Numbered from the stretch's first letter, positions 39,502 to 56,185 are shown. The stretch: 64,000 nucleotides of DNA from Allodiplogaster sudhausi (GCA_945643635.1 CALZFC010000252.1:911001-975000); one strand, 5' to 3'. Notes: generated from the sequence alone by a model not told the origin. Made by a program: numbers and translations.

Positions 39502-39809
39502 GCAGTGAAATGAGAGACTAAAGCAATAGACAAGCGCAGAGTTTTGTGATAATTATGCCGAAAGTGACCTCATTATGCACATAATGAATATAAATTCATA
39601 TGGTAAAATAGACGATGACATGTTTAAGAGTAAATGGTGAGAGTGCTTGACGATATAGAATAGTGGTGGGAAAAATGACGACCGTAAACTGGCAAAAAGT
39701 AGCGCGCCCGCAGCGCGTGGTAAGATAAGTCAAAAGTGCAACTGCATCGTGGATTTTTGACTCATTGGCGCAATTTCTTCTAGAGCTTTGTTGTACCATC
39801 AAGTTGTTG
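39502..39809. promoter_or_regulatory. Divergent intergenic region, BCAT and JTB
   Basis: The 308 bases between two start codons facing away from each other must contain both promoters. AT-rich, with no TATA box that I would single out. Confidence 0.5.
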
Positions 39810-40653
39810 ATGGCTGACTGGAAAGAGAAGTCTGCTCAGCTCTTCGAGACATGCAGTTCCAAGAGGATGCTCACTTCGATTGGAGCCATGGTCGTGTAAG
39901 CATGCATTTATCTACTTTCAACTTGATCAAGTTTATCTTGTTCGTTTATAGTTTCTGCGTGTTGATTGTCATGGTCGAAGAAATAGCTGAGGAGAAAGAG
40001 ACTAAAGGAGACTTCGATGTGAAGGATCTCATTCGGTGGAATCAATCTGGTTAGTCAAACTCCTTACTTTTAGTTTCCAGGTAATTATACGAATTTTTAA
40101 AAGTTCATTTGTTGTACCAACAAATGTTTCTTTTCTGTTTGAAAACTAAATCCAAGTGTCTTGTGAATTCTTTCACTGCTATTTTTTGTGGGTGGTTTTT
40201 TGAAAGAGAGTACGTCTTTCTGTTCCAGCTCATTCGAATGACGCTAAATTCGATGCGTTCTGTTATGAGTCCGAGGCGGTGTCCCTTCTGTATCCCTGCT
40301 CACCTTGCACGGACTTCGAAAGAAAGGCTATAAAGTCGAGTAAGTTCAATTTCGCTTCTTTAGATAATTCCTTGTATATCTAAACATTCCTGCAAATAAC
40401 TTTGTTGAATGAAAAAGTAATAGGATGAACTTGAGAACACTGTGTGTCCACGGGCTTCTTCGAGCGCGTCCGTTGTAGCAAGAGTGGATCTCTCTCGCTC
40501 CGCCCCTGCTCTCCCCTCCCGGGACGGGATTCTCTCTTCTCCTTCGCCGCCTTCTCTCTTCTCCTTGCTTTGGTCGCAGGAGTAGCTGCGCAACATCGCA
40601 AAGGCCATTTAGAACGACATGCCTACTCCCGTCTTTCTCAAGATGTCAATTGA
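39810..40653 (+). CDS. JTB: JTB (jumping translocation breakpoint) homologue
   Basis: The gene is split into an N-terminal exon (39810-39895, MADWKEKSAQLFETCSSKRM), an exon from 39951 (CVLIVMVEEIAEEKETKGDF) to 40050, an exon 40230-40336 (FCYESEAVSLLYPCSPCTDF) and a last exon (VHGFFERVRCSKSG... then LLALVAGVAAQHRK) to the TGA at 40653. JTB is a small type I membrane protein. Its family pattern is a cysteine-rich extracellular part (C-x-C-S-P-C-x-x-F, GFFE/YVE-K-V-x-C) followed by one transmembrane helix (FSFAAFSLLLALVAGVAA) and a short basic tail. All are seen. The first hydrophobic stretch (LTSIGAMVVFCVLIVMV) serves as a signal sequence. AATAAA follows at 40731. Exon borders of the last junction are approximate. 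Confidence 0.8.
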
Positions 40654-40730
40654 AATATAGATTTTTATGATTTCGATTTTGCATATTCCATGGGTGAAAC
40701 GGGTTTATTGTATTGTTCTGAATATATGTG

Positions 40731-40736
40731 AATAAA
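40731..40736 (+). terminator. Polyadenylation signal of JTB
   Basis: AATAAA 77 bases after the JTB stop codon. Confidence 0.6.
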
Positions 40737-40739
40737 AAT

Positions 40740-42238
40740 GTCCTGAATTTGCTTGCTTGTGAAACCTGGTTGGCGTTTTCACGCGCGTTCATGTATACCG
40801 AACTTAATGTTTGAGGAATATTATTCATGCATTGGGTCGTGTATTCTTTTATAATATTTTGAGCCAATATGAACAGCAGAAGTCTTCTTTCATGAGCCCC
40901 TGCGGTTAATTTGGACGTTAAATACGTTGCTGGATAGCAGAAATGTGAGTTGGGGGGGAATCGGGTGGGAGAGAGTGGATGCGTGAGGGAGAGCCAGCAG
41001 ATCCATGTCATCATTGCAATTGTTTCTGACACTCCCGCCTTATCATTGCCTGCTCTTTCTCTCAGGCGGTCGATTGTGTCTTTATGTTGAGTGCTGTAAT
41101 GTCTTTCCCTTTCTCATCTCTCCCCAACATATGTTTGTTAATCGACCCCGTTCTCTATGACTCGTCCTGCTAGGGGAGGGACTATGGAGTGTCTCTCTCT
41201 CTCTGAATCGTCCTTGTCCTTCGCTCTCGCTTCGTTTGTCCACTCCTCTGATTTCGGGTTGTTTTTTTGGACAACTGGGGAATGTTTGTGTTGGTTCTTG
41301 CTTCTCGGAGTAGCCTTCCTCTGCAGCGTTTCCACTTTCCCTATCGTTTCGTTTCCAGTTAACGCTCATTGATGTAACCCAATTCAACCTTTTCGGGTGC
41401 TTGCAAAGTGGAGTTGAACATGCATGGCTAAGCCCAGCCATTTTTAATATTTCTCTTTTGCATTGCCGAGTGACTCTCTTCGCTTTCATCACCTCCTCGG
41501 CTCTTGCTTTTATCATTCTGAATGAGTCATATAAACGTAAAGAAAATGATTCTCGCCCCGATTTATCTTTATTCGCTATATCGATTGCTTGCATCGATCT
41601 CAAGCAGCTATTAAGTGCGTGTCGGTTTCTTTTTCCTTTGAAATGTTCGCTGGTGCATATGATCCTAATCAGCTAGAAATGCTACCCTATAGGTCCAGCC
41701 AGTATTGCCTCTTTTTAGTTAATTCTACAAGGTCATTCATATTCAAAGTGGTTCTACAATCTGTGTTGGGATGCACATGCATCCCAACACAAGTTGTAAT
41801 AAGATAAGAATCGTGGTTTTGCAAGAGCAAAAAGATGGTATATAGCGTTTTAGATTTGAAACGAAGCACAGATGTTTGAAGAATGCTAAATCGCAGGGAG
41901 AGAGAAGAGAGAAATGAGCTGTATAGAAGCAGACGAGGGAGTGGTTATGGTTATTTTCCATTGCTTTTTCTTTAATTTAATTTTGCTTTGTGCATATTGA
42001 CTCCTGGAATGCAGCCCTTTTAAGCAGATTAGAACAGGGAGAGCCTTCCGCCTCCGAATCGGAAGTAGAGAAGGTTTGTGGATGTCTAAAATGAAGCGGC
42101 GATGCCTGTATTGTCTCTACCATTCTCTCTCTCTCTGTCTCTCTCTCTCTCTCTGTCTCTGTCTCTCTCTCTCTCTCTGTCTCTCTCTCTTTCACTTCTC
42201 TCTCTCTCTCTTTCACTTTCACTTCTCTCTCTATTTCG

Positions 42239-42286
<48 letters not shown>

Positions 42287-42329
42287 TCTCTGTCCCTCTC
42301 TCTTTCGCTTCTCTCTCTATTTCGCTTCG

Positions 42330-42371
<42 letters not shown>

Positions 42372-42575
42372 CGCTGCTCTCTCATCTCATACGCATGCAG
42401 TGAGTCGCGGGCGGTACGCACAGCTAGAAGAAGACGAGCCTATCAATCAGCCATCGTTGTCTCATCTTCTCTCATCTCTCCCTCCCGTCCTATCTCTACC
42501 TCGGCCTCTTCATTCCCAACATATTCCCCGTTGATTTCGTTGTTATCCTTCCTCGAGCTCTTCATGCACTCTCCA

Positions 42576-42609
<34 letters not shown>

Positions 42610-43530
42610 TCTCTGTCTTTCATTATCTCTATCTTTCCCATTCTGTCTTTCTCTTCTCTATCCCATTTCTCCCCTACCCAATCTTTCCCTCGGCGGTCTT
42701 CCCTTATTTCATAGTGTACTCCCAGCCGGTCGTTCAATTTCTTTAAAATTCCTTTGTGACTCTCCCAAGTTAAGCCGTTTCATTGACCACAACAGCAGCT
42801 GTGTCTCTTATTCTTACCTTTTCTCAACTGCTTGGCTATGTTCTTTTCCTCTCTTGTTCTGTTCTCTCGGTCCCTCTCTTCTCGCATTCAGTCTCTGTTT
42901 CCCTGTTTTCTCTCTCACTGTATCCCCCCCCATTCCTCTCTCTTATCTCTCTCGCCTCGGAGGCATCTTCTACTTCTTGTCACAATGAGCTAATGATTGA
43001 TACAAGAATGATCCTGCAACAATTCTAACTGTATCTTTTCGCTTACCGGGTAATGCTGGACTTTTCCCGATATTTAGCTGTGATCGCTTGATGAGTAGAT
43101 TGAAGGCAATCAAGATGAGGGACGGGGAAAGGAGAGAATCGGGAAGACGTTCTGAGCCGGAGTGAGAGAGAAAAGAATGGGAAGGAGAAAGAGAGCGAGA
43201 GAGTCAGGAATGGCTGGTGATATATAAAGAAAATGAGGGAGGAGAGCGTGCTGTTCGTCATTCTTCTCTCAGAGCGTTGAGCCCTCCGGGTCTATTCTCT
43301 TTCATTGAATTCTCTCAAAATATCGGCCTCTCCCTTCTTCTCCCTTAAACATTAAATCGTTGATTAATAATGTGTCGATGCTTTCATTGGATCGATGTAT
43401 TCCTTCTTTTCTCAACAGATTTTTGTTTGGCCATTTGTTTCTTCTATCCCGGAAGAGACGCAGTAATGAGTAGACTGATTGTAGAAAGGGAGAGAGGGAG
43501 GCACTCTGACTGTGTGTGGTCTAGCTGCTG
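40740..43530. other. Region without an assigned gene; exon-like fragments
   Basis: Possible plus-strand exons are 41645-41700 (MFAGAYDPNQLEMLPYRSS), 41999-42075 (LLSRLEQGEPSASESEVEK) and 42400-42530 (SRGRYAQLEEDEP...). They are separated by CT tracts at 42120-42375, 42580-42606 and 42850-42960. A hydrophobic plus frame (VTLFAFITSSALAFIILNES) lies at 41470-41620, with an equally long minus frame over it. No product can be named. A 30-base perfect palindrome lies at 41762-41791. Confidence 0.35.
42120..42375. repeat. (CT)n / CTTTCGCTTCTC tract
   Basis: Dinucleotide CT with GTCTCTCT and TTTCACTTCTC or TTTCGCTTCTC variants. Duplicated sub-blocks occur at about 2200-2250 and 2290-2345 relative to position 40000. 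Confidence 0.88.
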
Positions 43531-43537
43531 ATTCGGG

Positions 43538-48542
<5,005 letters not shown>

Positions 48543-49303
48543 GCTCTTATCATCGCCCTCTCTCTCTCTTCCTATCTCTCTCTCCCTCTCTCTCTCTCTC
48601 TCTCCCTCCTTCCAGTCTCTCTGCCCGCACCGTTCTCCCTTTGCATTCCTGGTTGCGATGTGTGCCCGCAATCGCTGTATCCTTCGAGGTATTCTCTTCT
48701 TCTAAAACCACGTAGTAATGTCTTACCTTTGCCATTTCCCATTTAGCTGACACTTGAAAACTTATTCTCTACTGTTTTCTTATTCTGAAATAGTTTTATC
48801 TAACTGAATTGGCGAACGCTGGGTGTGCTAACATCTTAGTGCTATGATGTTGTTAATGTAGCGGGCCATTCCCTAATATACTAATCTGTTCAGTGGCATA
48901 TTCTCAGCAGTTTCTTCGGAGTCTCACCTTTGCCTTCTCACATTACAAGTTCGAATATTCACTTGATTCTTCATTGCTGGCTACTTATTAATTGATGTTA
49001 ATTGAGAATGAGAAAATAGAAATGAAATCTGAAGAAGGCCAGTTTGAGGAGTGAATTTGTGTTTTCTAGTCAGCGCCATCTAATGGATGCTGCATATTAA
49101 CTTTCCTATTTATGATAATTCTTGTAGTCTTCTTGTGTTTGTAAATTATTGATACTTTGGAGGTAAAGCTCGTATTCTTTCATCAACTGCCGCATATGAA
49201 ATCCACTTTTAGAAATGAGGCTAGTGAACCCGTAGAATGGAGATGAGGCTGCTTCAAGTTAAACATTGGAAGTCGCATTCGAGTCCTAGCATACTATTGC
49301 CTA
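48543..49303. other. Intergenic, no gene seen
   Basis: A CT microsatellite (48555-48612) follows the PAK stop, then AT-rich sequence up to the stop of the convergent membrane-protein gene. Confidence 0.6.
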
Positions 49304-49738
49304 TTAAGTGTCTTCTGCCTGCTGTGGCTGAGGACGGCGGCACCAGTAGAGGATGAGTATGGAGAGGAGAAGGACAACGACCGCTTCTGTAAAAGGAAGT
49401 AAAAGGGAATGAGATGAGAGGAGATGGTAGACCATTGCAGAAAGCGAGCAGAGCTAAGGAAGCATCTATGGCCGAGTAGGCGATGGCCCAATCAGGGTGA
49501 GTGGCGTAGTGGACATCGTGGGAGGTGGCGGACCATCTGCAGTAGTGGAGGTTCACTGAGAAAGGAGCGAGAGGGAACCTGAAGGAGGAGACGAGGAGGT
49601 CTGCCACTGTCACGACATTCAAGGGAAGCACCACGGAGAGGGCCACCAAGTGGAGGAAGGCCGACCAACGCACATTCAGGGCGCGCTGCGCGAACACACC
49701 TATGAAGGCCGCCACCTGCATGCAAATACTATCGCTCC

Positions 49739-49770
<32 letters not shown>

Positions 49771-50064
49771 CTTCTGTCCCCTTCTCTCACACTCTCTCGC
49801 GCTCTCTCTTTCTCGGTCTCTCTCGCTCACTCCCTCATCCTCCCACTCATTCCTCTTACATTTTTCTGCCACACTGCCAACCACATTGAGAAGAGGGACG
49901 AAGATGGCAACACCATCAGAACAATTGAGATCATTGTATCGAATGGAGAACTGGAAGCCGAGACAGAAGCAAATGCAGCCAGAGAGAAAGAGAGCGACGG
50001 AGAGGACGAAGTGGCCGTAGATGGAGAGGGTCAAGACCCGCCACACTGGCACTGGCAGCGACAC
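49304..50064 (-). CDS. Four-helix membrane protein, unknown family
   Basis: Three minus-strand exons join in phase: 50064 to about 49859, 49699 to about 49437, and about 49403 to 49304. The junctions are AAAAT|GTAAGA to CTTCATAG|GTGTGTTCGC and GCAATG|GTCTAC to TTTTACAG|AAGCGGTC. Hydrophobic segments: VLTLSIYGHFVLSVALFLSG, VAIFVPLLNVVGSVA, FLHLVALSVVLPLNVVTVAD and VVVLLLSILILYWC, with the polar tail RRPQPQQAEDT. Between the third and fourth lie two cysteines or aromatic residues (NLHYCRWSATSHDVHYATHP). The layout resembles claudin/tetraspan-like proteins, but I see no diagnostic motif. The first intron contains a CT tract. Confidence 0.7.
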
Positions 50065-50723
50065 CAGAGTCCGAGCACGTATTCCCTGCCAACCAACACT
50101 CCACTTTAAAATTGCTTAATTTTTTATGAAAAATTCTTATAGTATTCCAATAAAATAATACAGATTGTTGATATGTTACTGACAATGAGAAAATAATTTT
50201 TGTTCGAAAATGGAACTAACATCATCCACTTTAACTAGAGCATCGTCTAGCGCTTCAATCCACTTTGCAAACCACGCCATAATAATCAGCTCCTTTTTCG
50301 TATCATTCGTTCTCCCACAGTTCATTCGCTCTCTCGTTCTCTTTCGTTATCTCTCTCTCTTTCTTTCTCTCTCTCTCTATCTTTCTCTCTGTCTATCTAC
50401 TTCTTTTCCTCTCTCCCGCTGTTCTCCTATGATCACAAGAAAATAGATAAGACGAGAAGCCTTCCGCAAGGAATCAATGGTGCATGAAATGTAGAGAATA
50501 ATGTGTGGATTCATGACTCATTTGGCTGAAAAAAAAAGATGGAGAAGACATCTCCATGTTCGTTCTCAGATGATTAATAAATTGATCTGGAAGTGTTGAA
50601 AGCAGGTTGGAATGGCCGGAACTCGTCTGCCCATACACGGATCACTTCTTATATCACTAACCTTCTTCCTCTAGGACATCCCTGCTTCCTGCTTAGTATT
50701 CCCTGTAGGAGTGATTGCCTGGT

Positions 50724-51036
50724 ATGGTGAGGGGGCTCTTTCTCTCCTGTGGAATCGCTCCAGTTCTTCTTCTTTTATTCGTGAGAAAGGTCAGTTACCG
50801 TTGTTGATACGGCTTTTTTGCTTTTGGAAAATTAAACGTGAAGCTTAGGCAGCATAATAATTTTTTTCTTTTCAGATAATCGCTGATGTGGAGCTTTGTC
50901 CAAAGCTAGCACAGTGCGTCACGAAGAAATGCTTCTCTCACCGGGAAGACAATGAAACTAAAACGAGTGAAAAGGAAAAGATAACATCAAAATCTTATGG
51001 AAGAGACATAGAGCGAAACTGGGAGAAAGAGAGAGT

Positions 51037-51087
<51 letters not shown>

Positions 51088-51732
51088 AAGAGGTAAAGTG
51101 ATTGAGGGATTTTGAGGCAAATTATGTATAACTTGAATAGTTGCTATCGGTGATGATCGATCACACAAACTTCGGCTGTATCTTCGGCCCGAGTTGCTAC
51201 GAGGCCTGCATGAACTGTGCTTCGTGTGCCCATACAATGCAACAGATCCGCAACATTGTCCTGGACCTCCCTCCTTCCAGTCAGCTCATCTCTTTTCTTC
51301 CCTTCCGCTTACCTTTCCTTCCCAATTAGATTCCGACTGCGCTGAGCTGGAAGACTGCACGCATGCGTGTTTCAATGACCAGGTAGACACAGTAGTTCTC
51401 CTGACTGGCTCCTACAGTAATATCCTTGACAATCTCCTGCAGTGGTTCTCCTGACTGACTCCTACAGTAGTTCTGTTGACTGGCTCCTACAGTATCTCCT
51501 CCAGGTGCGTCGTCGCAACCCCTGGACATACTTCGGCCGTCGCTGTGTCCTTCTCTGCTCCAATCGCAGTTGCCCTCCATGCCACGAGACTCTACGCCTT
51601 CTCTGGCTCTCCTTCTGCAAAATATATCGCTACGATTTTAGCTTCACCCAGAAATGCCGTCTGATATTCGAGGACGTTTCCCAATCGCTTGCTGTGAGCA
51701 ACGACACTCTTTCGCCTTTCATTCACATCTGA
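50724..51732 (+). CDS. Secreted cysteine-rich protein
   Basis: Exons: 50724-50789, 50876-51034, about 51138-51278, 51330-51385 and 51505-51732. All phases agree. MVRGLFLSCGIAPVLLLLFV is a signal peptide. The mature protein is cysteine-rich: VELCPKLAQCVTKKCF, then FGCIFGPSCYEACMNCASCA, SDCAELEDCTHACFNDQ, and a last exon with RRCVLLCSNRSCPPC, LSFCKIY and FTQKCRLIF. The many C-x2-3-C pairs suggest a disulphide-knotted extracellular protein. I cannot name a family. The second exon runs into charged KERERE sequence near its donor, where a GA tract (51030-51085) begins. AATAAA lies at 51793. The gene is divergent from the membrane protein at 49304-50064. Confidence 0.68.
51391..51496. repeat. Short tandem repeat in an intron
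   Basis: Three imperfect copies of CTGACTGGCTCCTACAGTA separated by GTTCTCC/GTTCTGTT, filling the intron between the fourth and fifth exons of the cysteine-rich gene. Confidence 0.8.
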
Positions 51733-51792
51733 ATTCTTATTCTCACTCTCCTCAACTACCATTTACATACATAATAATAAGGATTGTAAGGA

Positions 51793-51798
51793 AATAAA
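51793..51798 (+). terminator. Polyadenylation signal of the cysteine-rich gene
   Basis: AATAAA 61 bases after the stop codon and about 30 bases before the inverted-arm element begins. Confidence 0.5.
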
Positions 51799-51949
51799 AA
51801 ATAGTATTTGTTAATTATGTTCATACATATATGACGCTGCCAACTAAAAAATCCGCGTTTTTTGAGTTTTGACGTGTTTTGTGGGATTTTTGCGGCGTCT
51901 GCAAAAATATACATGTACTAAACTGCATATTTTTTTGTTCAACTTTATA

Positions 51950-52345
51950 CGCGTACAAACGTGAGCAAATAAAAATGCGCATAAATCTACGCGTACAAAC
52001 GTTCACAGAAAATATTCTGAAATATGAGCACGAATATACGCGTACAATAGTGTGCAAAAAAAAAATGAGCAGGAAAATACATGTACATAAATGCTCAAGA
52101 ATTTTGGACAGGAAAGTACGCGTAGAAAAGTGCTCAGTATTTTTGAGCAAAAAAGTACACGTAGAAAAGTGCTCAGAAGTTTTGAGCAAAAAAGGACGCG
52201 TACAAAAGTGCTCAAAATTTTTGCACAAAAAAGTACGCGTACGAAAGTGCTCAAAATTTTTGCACAAAAAAGTACGCGTACAAAAGTGCTCACAATTTTT
52301 GGGTCAAAAAGGACGCATATAAAAGTGCTCAAAGTTTTGGGGGAG
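51950..52345. repeat. 39-bp satellite, left arm
   Basis: About ten tandem units, typically GTACGCGTACAAAAGTGCTC followed by AAAATTTTTGCACAAAAAA. Three consecutive units near 52200-52310 are exactly 39 bases long. Confidence 0.92.
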
Positions 52346-52499
52346 AATCCAGTTTTCTACTTTTTAACGAGCTGGAATGAAAAATTAAACATATACTTCG
52401 AAAATAGAATTCACAATAACAGCAAGAGAAGCACCTGACAATTTATTAAATGTGTAGCAGATTAACTGACTAATGGTACATGAGAAGGTATTAGCAAAA

Positions 52500-53125
52500 A
52501 TAAACAACATCAAAAGAACTATATCACTCGCCCATCTTGGCCCCCGATCACATGATCTACTTAGTCCGTTGGCGAGAGGGCCTGGCCCAGCCGAACTCGC
52601 TGCTTTCGGGGTTAGGAAGCAGCCTGTAGCAATGGCGTTATCGTCTCCGCTTAGCAGAACAACGCGGCCTGTCGTCGGTGCGCAGTTAGAGAAGACCTGC
52701 AAGTTATCTTTCATTACTCCGTATTAACATTTTGTGTATTTCCTTTCTCCTTCTTTTTCGTTAGATCCCTAAACATCCGGACTATAATTCCTTTTTTCTA
52801 CCCACCTTTGTTGCTGCAAACTGCAGGTTTCCTAGCCCTTCTTCCTCACCACTATGTTCTCATACTTTCCTTTTTCTCTCTCTCCCTTTCTAATACTCCT
52901 GCTTTCCTACCCCCACTTCCTCGCTCCCTTTCTGTCTAATCCCTTGCAATCCCATCTTCTCCATCTCGCTCTAACCTTGATGTTGACACTGGTGGACTCG
53001 CGTAGCTCCTTAATCTTCTATCCGCCTCGTCCGATGAGTGTTCTGGCGTGCGACTGGTGCACGAGCATGCGTGCCTCCTCCTTGCCGCCATCGCCACCAT
53101 CACGGCTCTTCGATAAACTCCCATT
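52500..53125 (-). pseudogene. hnRNP K-like KH-domain fragment, broken
   Basis: On the minus strand 53125-52978 reads EEARMLVHQSHARTLIGRGG, then an in-frame TAG, then KIKELRESTSVNIK and a GTTAGA donor. A second piece from 52701 reads VFSNCAPTTGRVVLLSGDDN and further. KH domains of hnRNP K have the same run (HQS-LA-GxIIGxxGxxIKELRE...IK, VF...C-P...-RVV-I-G), so this is an RNA-binding KH2-type domain. The stop sits inside the GxxG loop with the frame unchanged on both sides, which argues for decay rather than a lost base. A C-terminal piece is repeated in inverted orientation at 56740-56940. No other intact hnRNP K exons were recognised, though minus-strand exon-like pieces lie near 54480-54545 and 55060-55150. 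Confidence 0.6.
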
Positions 53126-53129
53126 TCAA

Positions 53130-55500
53130 CCCTTTCAACTATCTAATATTTCTTCAGTTATAAATATTTCCCTATTTTCCTACAACAATCATTTTTATTT
53201 CAGTGTTTCATTTTTAAATTATGCTTTTTTTTAAATAAATAAAGGGATTCAAGGGGACACCACCGAGTAGAAGCGAACAGGCGGGATATGCTTAGAATTT
53301 CTCGCAAAAGCGACCACGTGGTAAAAGCCCCTCTTAACACTGCTTTGCTAGAATCTGAAGATTCGTCACTATTCCATTTTAATTCTTTGCTCTCTAACTA
53401 TGCTAAACCATTGCGCACCATCACAAACTTATAGCTACCGTACTTATGTAAAGCTAGGAACACATAGAAACGAGAGGCAAAGCAGAGATGGTAGATTGAG
53501 GAAGAAAGAGCGGTTAAGGGCAAGGGCTAGATAGCGTAGGATGGGGAGAGAAGCAGAGAGAAAGTAAGGCAGACAGACAGAGAGAGAGAGACAGACGGTG
53601 GCAATCGATACAAGGCAGGGTCAACCGCTGCTCGCATCAGAAGAATTTGATGAGATATAGAATACGCTCACCTCAAAGGCTAGGTATATAGGATAATATA
53701 TGGCCACTCCTCCAACATGTTCAACAAATCGCAATTACCCCTATAAAATTTCTCGCTAAACTAAATCCACCTCCATTTTATGAGAGGGCTTCTCAAGTTG
53801 CTCGGTGAAACAAGGCGAGCTTTTCTAAACTTCAATTATATCCCGGATGGAGCAGACCATTCCCATGGTTGGTGTTGATGCGCAATTATGAAAAAAATTA
53901 AATGAACCCCTTTTCTTGAACTGGAAATTTAACGTTAAAAAGGTTGAATATCCAACCGTTGATTTCATTAATAAACGATTAAAAAAAGATTCACGCGATT
54001 CCCCATAATTCAATATCCATAGCCGAATAAGGAAAACAAAAGTTTCGCTCCAACATTAATAGACTAAAAGGAAAATCTGGTTAAAACTATTCCAAAAAAA
54101 TGCATTATCAAATAAATCTTTAAGAAAGATTACCTTGATTTTATCATTAAAAAACTGCTAGATTTTAATATTATGTGAAACCAAGTTAAAGAAAATCAAA
54201 ATACCTACCCCGTTTTAAACAAAATGGAAAATAATAAGCTAATGGAAAATAATCTGAAACCTATTCCCAAAAAGAATGCACTGTCGAATGAACCGTTAAG
54301 AAAGATTGCCTTGATTTTTATTCTAAATAACTACTCATTTCATTCCAATGAAAAACAAACTTAAATAAGAACAAAATGCCTACGCCACTTTCAAATAAAA
54401 CAAAACAATTCGAGTACCCCACAATTAAACAAATAAAAATTAACCTAAAAAGTAATTTCTAACCGTTGGAGACGGCATTGACCCTGGCGCCCCTAGTCGT
54501 TGCCGCCCTGGTGCTTCATTTCGATGCCGTTGCGAGGATTGCAGGACTACAATCGAAAGAAAAACATAGAAGCAAATAGTCGTCGTAAAATATTACATAA
54601 ATGGAAAGAATACTTGCAGAAAACCTAACAGCAATCCACGAAAACAAAAGCCACAGCTTTACCAAGGAATTTCGAAATGCGACAGTTAATTTTTTGCACG
54701 GTGCATGATGCAGTACGGCGCACCTAATGACATGGTGATTAATTGCCCGGCGACCATTAGTGATTATTTGCACGGTTCACGTAATTTTAAATCGCGTGAA
54801 CCGTGCAAAAATTTAAAATTACGTACAAATACTGAAATATAATGTACCGTGCAAGTCATCACTCCTTAATTACGTGCACTATGCAGTATGCACCGTGCAA
54901 AATATTAACTGCCAGCACGCGTTGCGGTCGCGTCGCAGCTTTAATAAATGGCAAATGAAGCCATTCTGTGCTAGGGGAGATTCCGGGTTCATGATATTGT
55001 TTATGCTTTTTCTTTTTTCTTGATCTGTTATTTGTATGATAACTATACACTTTAAGAGACTTTAGACGCTCGGCGCCCCCTCCCCTGCCAACATCGACGC
55101 CGCGACATCCTGGCGCGACCAGCCCGACGCTCCACTTGGAGGTTTTGGCATTCTCTTTGATATTTGTTTTGTTTTACTGCGTTCGTTTTATGATTTATGA
55201 TTAGGTCATATCCCCGGGCAAAAGTAGAGATTGTTTTCCTCGTTAGAATTATTCTCTTGAACAAATTGAAGCTTTTGAAGTTTTGGTTTCTATTTCTTAC
55301 CATCATGTGACTTGCTAAACGTGCTAAACTTGATGTTGTTTTCGCATTTATTCTAGTTATTGTGGGTTAGAAGTCACTTTAAATTTCAAATTTTTGAACC
55401 ACACATAATTGGTTAGAACATATACTTTTTTTATCCAAAACCTTTTTATAATGAGGGATTATTTTTCAGAAAGTTCTAAGAAAAAAAATTTTCCTTCTAT
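53130..55500. other. AT-rich stretch with one MITE, no gene identified
   Basis: Low-complexity AT-rich DNA at 53650-54450 and a small GA tract at 53570-53595. Minus-strand GC-rich islands near 54480-54545 and 55060-55150 could be exons of the broken KH gene but show no domain. Confidence 0.45.
54683..54911. mobile_element. 229-bp palindromic MITE
   Basis: The ends are inverted copies (CAGTTAATTTTTTGCACGGT at the left; ACCGTGCAAAATATTAACTG at the right), with an inner hairpin GCACGGTTCACG...CGTGAACCGTGC around 54772-54808. GCACGG and CCGTGC recur throughout. No coding potential. Confidence 0.82.
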
Positions 55501-55565
55501 ATTTTTTTTCTAAATCATATTGCTCTCTTTTTTATTTGCGCCCTTCATTTCTATGACTATGACTT

Positions 55566-56185
55566 TCAGTTCGTACCTGGTGATCTCTCGTTCAAGATCT
55601 TGGCTGGCGTGCGGAAACAGCTTCAGGAGGATGAAGAGGAAGTGGCGCAGCAGAAGGTTTCATTGTGATTTCATTTTGAATTTCTCTTCTTTTTTGGCTT
55701 GTAAATACATCCATCGATGCTAACAATTAGTCTTTTTTTTTCTTTTCCGCACACGATGGTTTACTTTGCGCGTAAGGCTATTTATATAGTAGTGGTTGGA
55801 AAAGTCGCTTCTCCAAATTGACGACATTTGAATTAAAGATTCATGATTAATGAATGCATGCGACATTGCAAAGCATTGCTTTTTTATCTTAAAATTATGT
55901 CGCGCGCGAGAGTATTGTAAGTTGGATAGGGGAAATTCAGAATAAATCCCCTTCACTCGCTCTGTAGTTTCTCAATTCTGATGTGTGCATCCATCAAATC
56001 TGGGTGGAGAATGGCTCCCGGAAATGCCAAAAAGGGGGGGTGTGTACGTAATATAGATGGCACCATTTAACCATGAGCAAGTTGCAGTGATCTCCTCTGG
56101 TGATCGCCCCCGAGTCGGCCTGCTCGACCTCCTCAACACGCCCCTCGGCGCGCATCTCCTCGAGTCACAGCTCCTGGCCAAGTTT
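55566..56185 (+). CDS. Two orphan exons, gene unknown
   Basis: Exon-like segments lie between good splice sites: TTTCAG|55569-55656|GTTTCA, reading FVPGDLSFKILAGVRKQLQE then EVAQQK, and TTGCAG|56084-56185|GTTAGG, reading VISSGDRPRVGLLDLLNTPL then LLESQLLAKFR. A further AG-started piece at 56358 (GVTDLRRKRHAA) meets a stop. They are GC-rich in an AT-rich setting and so look like true coding sequence, perhaps captured by the surrounding element or left from a decayed gene. I do not recognise the protein. Confidence 0.4.

Noticed and set aside
41082..41603. 173-codon minus-strand frame
   Set aside because: Charged and domain-free, with a comparable plus-strand frame over it; no splice or start evidence decides.
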